This document shows, piece by piece, positions 52,101 through 55,100 of a stretch of 64,000 nucleotides of DNA (position 1 is the stretch's first letter; every line of letters starts with the position of its first letter). The translations under genes were made by a program, and so were the position numbers. The notes below the pieces were generated by a model, which ran no database searches, was not told the origin of the DNA, and was given only the letters and a program-made list of their open reading frames with translations. The DNA is from Corbicula japonica. Taxonomy: Eukaryota; Mollusca; Bivalvia; Venerida; Cyrenidae. The stretch is from NCBI GenBank assembly GCA_038501625.1, contig JAZAYU010000123.1, positions 1,798,001 to 1,862,000 on the forward strand, read 5' to 3'.

Positions 52101-55100
52101 CCTTTATTCCATGGGATGTGCTTGTTTTACCATAAACAGTGTAGATCCAGATCAGCAGCACAAATTCTGTGCCATCAAATCAGGTCCATCTAGAATGATC
52201 GCTTTAAGATTCCTTGGGTTATTTTTGACCGAGAGGCAACCTTTGTAGATCCAGATGAGATGCACAAATGTACCAGCTGAATTGGATCTATACTGTTAGC
52301 AGATGGGATCAAACCCATTTTTTATGGAGTAAAGGGTTAATTAAATATCCTTAAAGTAGGGATTTGATTTTTAGTGAATTTATGTCTACTCTTGGCACAT
52401 GTAGACAGTAAAAGGTATTATTTTCAGTCCATCCTTAACCCTTTCCTCCATATATACGCATTTTTACGCATGTGCGACCAGTGTAGATCAAGATCCGTGC
52501 CATCTGATCAGGATCTGCACTGGTCGCATTTTGGTCAGAAATAACCTAATGAATCAAAAAGTGAACTGTTTAGATCCTGATCGGTCCTATGGCACGAATG
52601 TGCTGATCTTGATCTAAACTGTTTACCGTTGCAATAAAGGTGTGTCTATAGAGGAAAGGGTTAAGGAAAATTATAACATATTTTTCTGTTTTTTAATCCT
52701 TTACTCCATGTATGTGGTTTTATTTGTGTGCAGCCAGTGTAGATTCAGATCAGCTGGTACATCTGTGCAGTCTGATCTGGATAGTAACACTGGTAGCTAC
52801 TTGTAAGAAATAATAAAAATGAATATCAAAGAGCAAACAATGCAGATCTCGATCAGGTGGCACAGATCTGGATCCAAACTGTTTGCCCTTGGATAACAGC
52901 CATTTCCTATTGAGTAAAGGGTTTTAAATAATTAAAAAAGGCATTTTAAAAGTTGAACTTTAAATTAACGGGACCCTTTTCAGAAAACAAGTAGTAAAAC
53001 TGTCACTTGTTAGGCTTCTAATTCTACATGCTGAGTAGTTCGGCTTTTTTGTTATCTTATACAGATACATGTGTACTTATGTTCACATATGGCTAAATGT
53101 TTCTTGCCATGGTTCAGTTTAGTTTTTTTTTTTAATTTTTTACTCCATGGAATATGGCTGTTATACCATCGCCAACAGTGTTTCAGATTAAGATCAATCA
53201 GCACATTTGTGCCGTCTGATCTAGATTTACACTGGTTGCTCCTGGGCAGAAAAAACCTAATGAATCAATAGTGAACAATGCAGGTCCTGATCAGACAGCC
53301 ATATAATATTGAGTTAAGGGTTTTAAGGATTAACGGCTCTAGTGCCAAGTAAAAAAATACCCTGACATACTGCAGCATTCCAGGAAAAGCATTCTTTTAC
53401 ATTACAATAATATTAACTTTTAAGGTTAATTGTTTAATTGAGTTAAGGGTTTTAAGGATTAACGGCTCTAGTGCCAAGTTAAAAAATACCCCGACTTACT
53501 GCATCATTTCAGGAAAAGCATTCTTTTACATAACAATAATGTTTATTTTTAAGGTTAATTATTTGATTATATCTTGTAAGTGAATGAACAAAATGCATTT
53601 CAAGAATAGAAAAAAAAATTTAAAATCGGGTATTACTGAGCAAAGGAATGCTTCTAACTGTTGACCCGATGTTTATTATCCCAACCTGAGTTACCATACC
53701 CTGTAAGCTGATTTCCATGTTTGGCCCAACACTGTGTAATTTCACTAGGCTTTAAAGTCACACTTTTGCCCTGGCACAAAATTCACAAAAATTAAAATGG
53801 CGCAAAATATAACAGTGTAAATGTTATAGTTTCCTTTGCAAATAAACTTTGGTGTCAAATTTGTCTTGCAAAATGGATATTATGATAGCAAATGAATATA
53901 GATGTATATTATTATATATCTAATAAATGTAACCAATCGACAATCTGCATTTGTACCAAGTGACCGTCCAATATATTCCCATATTGGATCCAAAAAATAT
54001 ATATTCATTTCATATTGGACGGTTGGGTACATGTGCACTAAAGAATCTGCATTTGTACCAAGTGACCATCCAATATATTTCCGTATTGGATCCAAAAAAA
54101 TATATATTAATTTCATATTGGACGGTTGGGTACATATGCACTAAAGATTATAATAATAAGGTTATTATACATTTAACTGTATATCGGCTCATCCAATATG
54201 ATATTTCAAGCTGTGTACTCATCCAAATATATTCCCGTATTGTACAGTAAAATGTATAATAACCTATAAATATTATACATTTATGCCATGTTTGCCCTGA
54301 CAAATTAAAATTGATTTCATATTTGCCTTTGCAAATGAATATTGAAATCATAGTTATCTTTCCAAGTGAAATAAAGATGTCAGATTGGGTTTTTCATTTG
54401 AATATTAAATTAAATGTCATATTTGCAGGCAATTGTGGTGGGCGGGTATTGGAGGGTGGTGCTTGATTTTGTTGTACCATATGAATACTGATGGATATAA
54501 AATTGGTTTCAGCCAATATATTTGTCATATGAATTGTGCAAAATGAAAAGTTTTGTCTCATGAAAAGAGTTTTGATGTTGAAAGATATAAAAAAATTTGC
54601 TATACATCACACTCAAAAATTCCTTAATGATCCTTTTTATTTATAATGCTTGGTGTGTCACTTGTTAGATGTTCTTGATACATGTATTAGTTGCTAGAAG
54701 CTAGAGCCAGGTTGGTGGTTATGGTCTTATTGCAAACTACATCAACGTAATATGTTCACTATTTATTCTCAAGCCAAATCCATTTTATGCATGACAGCTG
54801 TTTTATTGTTTAGCTTATTAACAGACGATTTATCCCAGTTCTAATTTTGAGGATGTCAGTAGTTATTTTATAATAAAAGCACAAATCTTAAGTCATATTG
54901 GATCTGTTTGAGATAGTAATATTTTTTTTGCACATTTTTTTTATAAATTTAAAATACTGTAAAATTATAAAAGAACAATCTTTACTTGAGCAATACCTTT
55001 TTCCTGGACTGGGTATAATAAAATGCTTCTAAAATCATCACCATATTGCAATAACTGTTTAACCCTTTCCTCCATATATACTCCTTTTTACGTGTCTGCG

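Noticed and set aside
54901..55058. Possible extra phosphatase exon before exon 14
   Set aside because: No acceptor/donor pair with a fitting phase and plausible peptide could be found.
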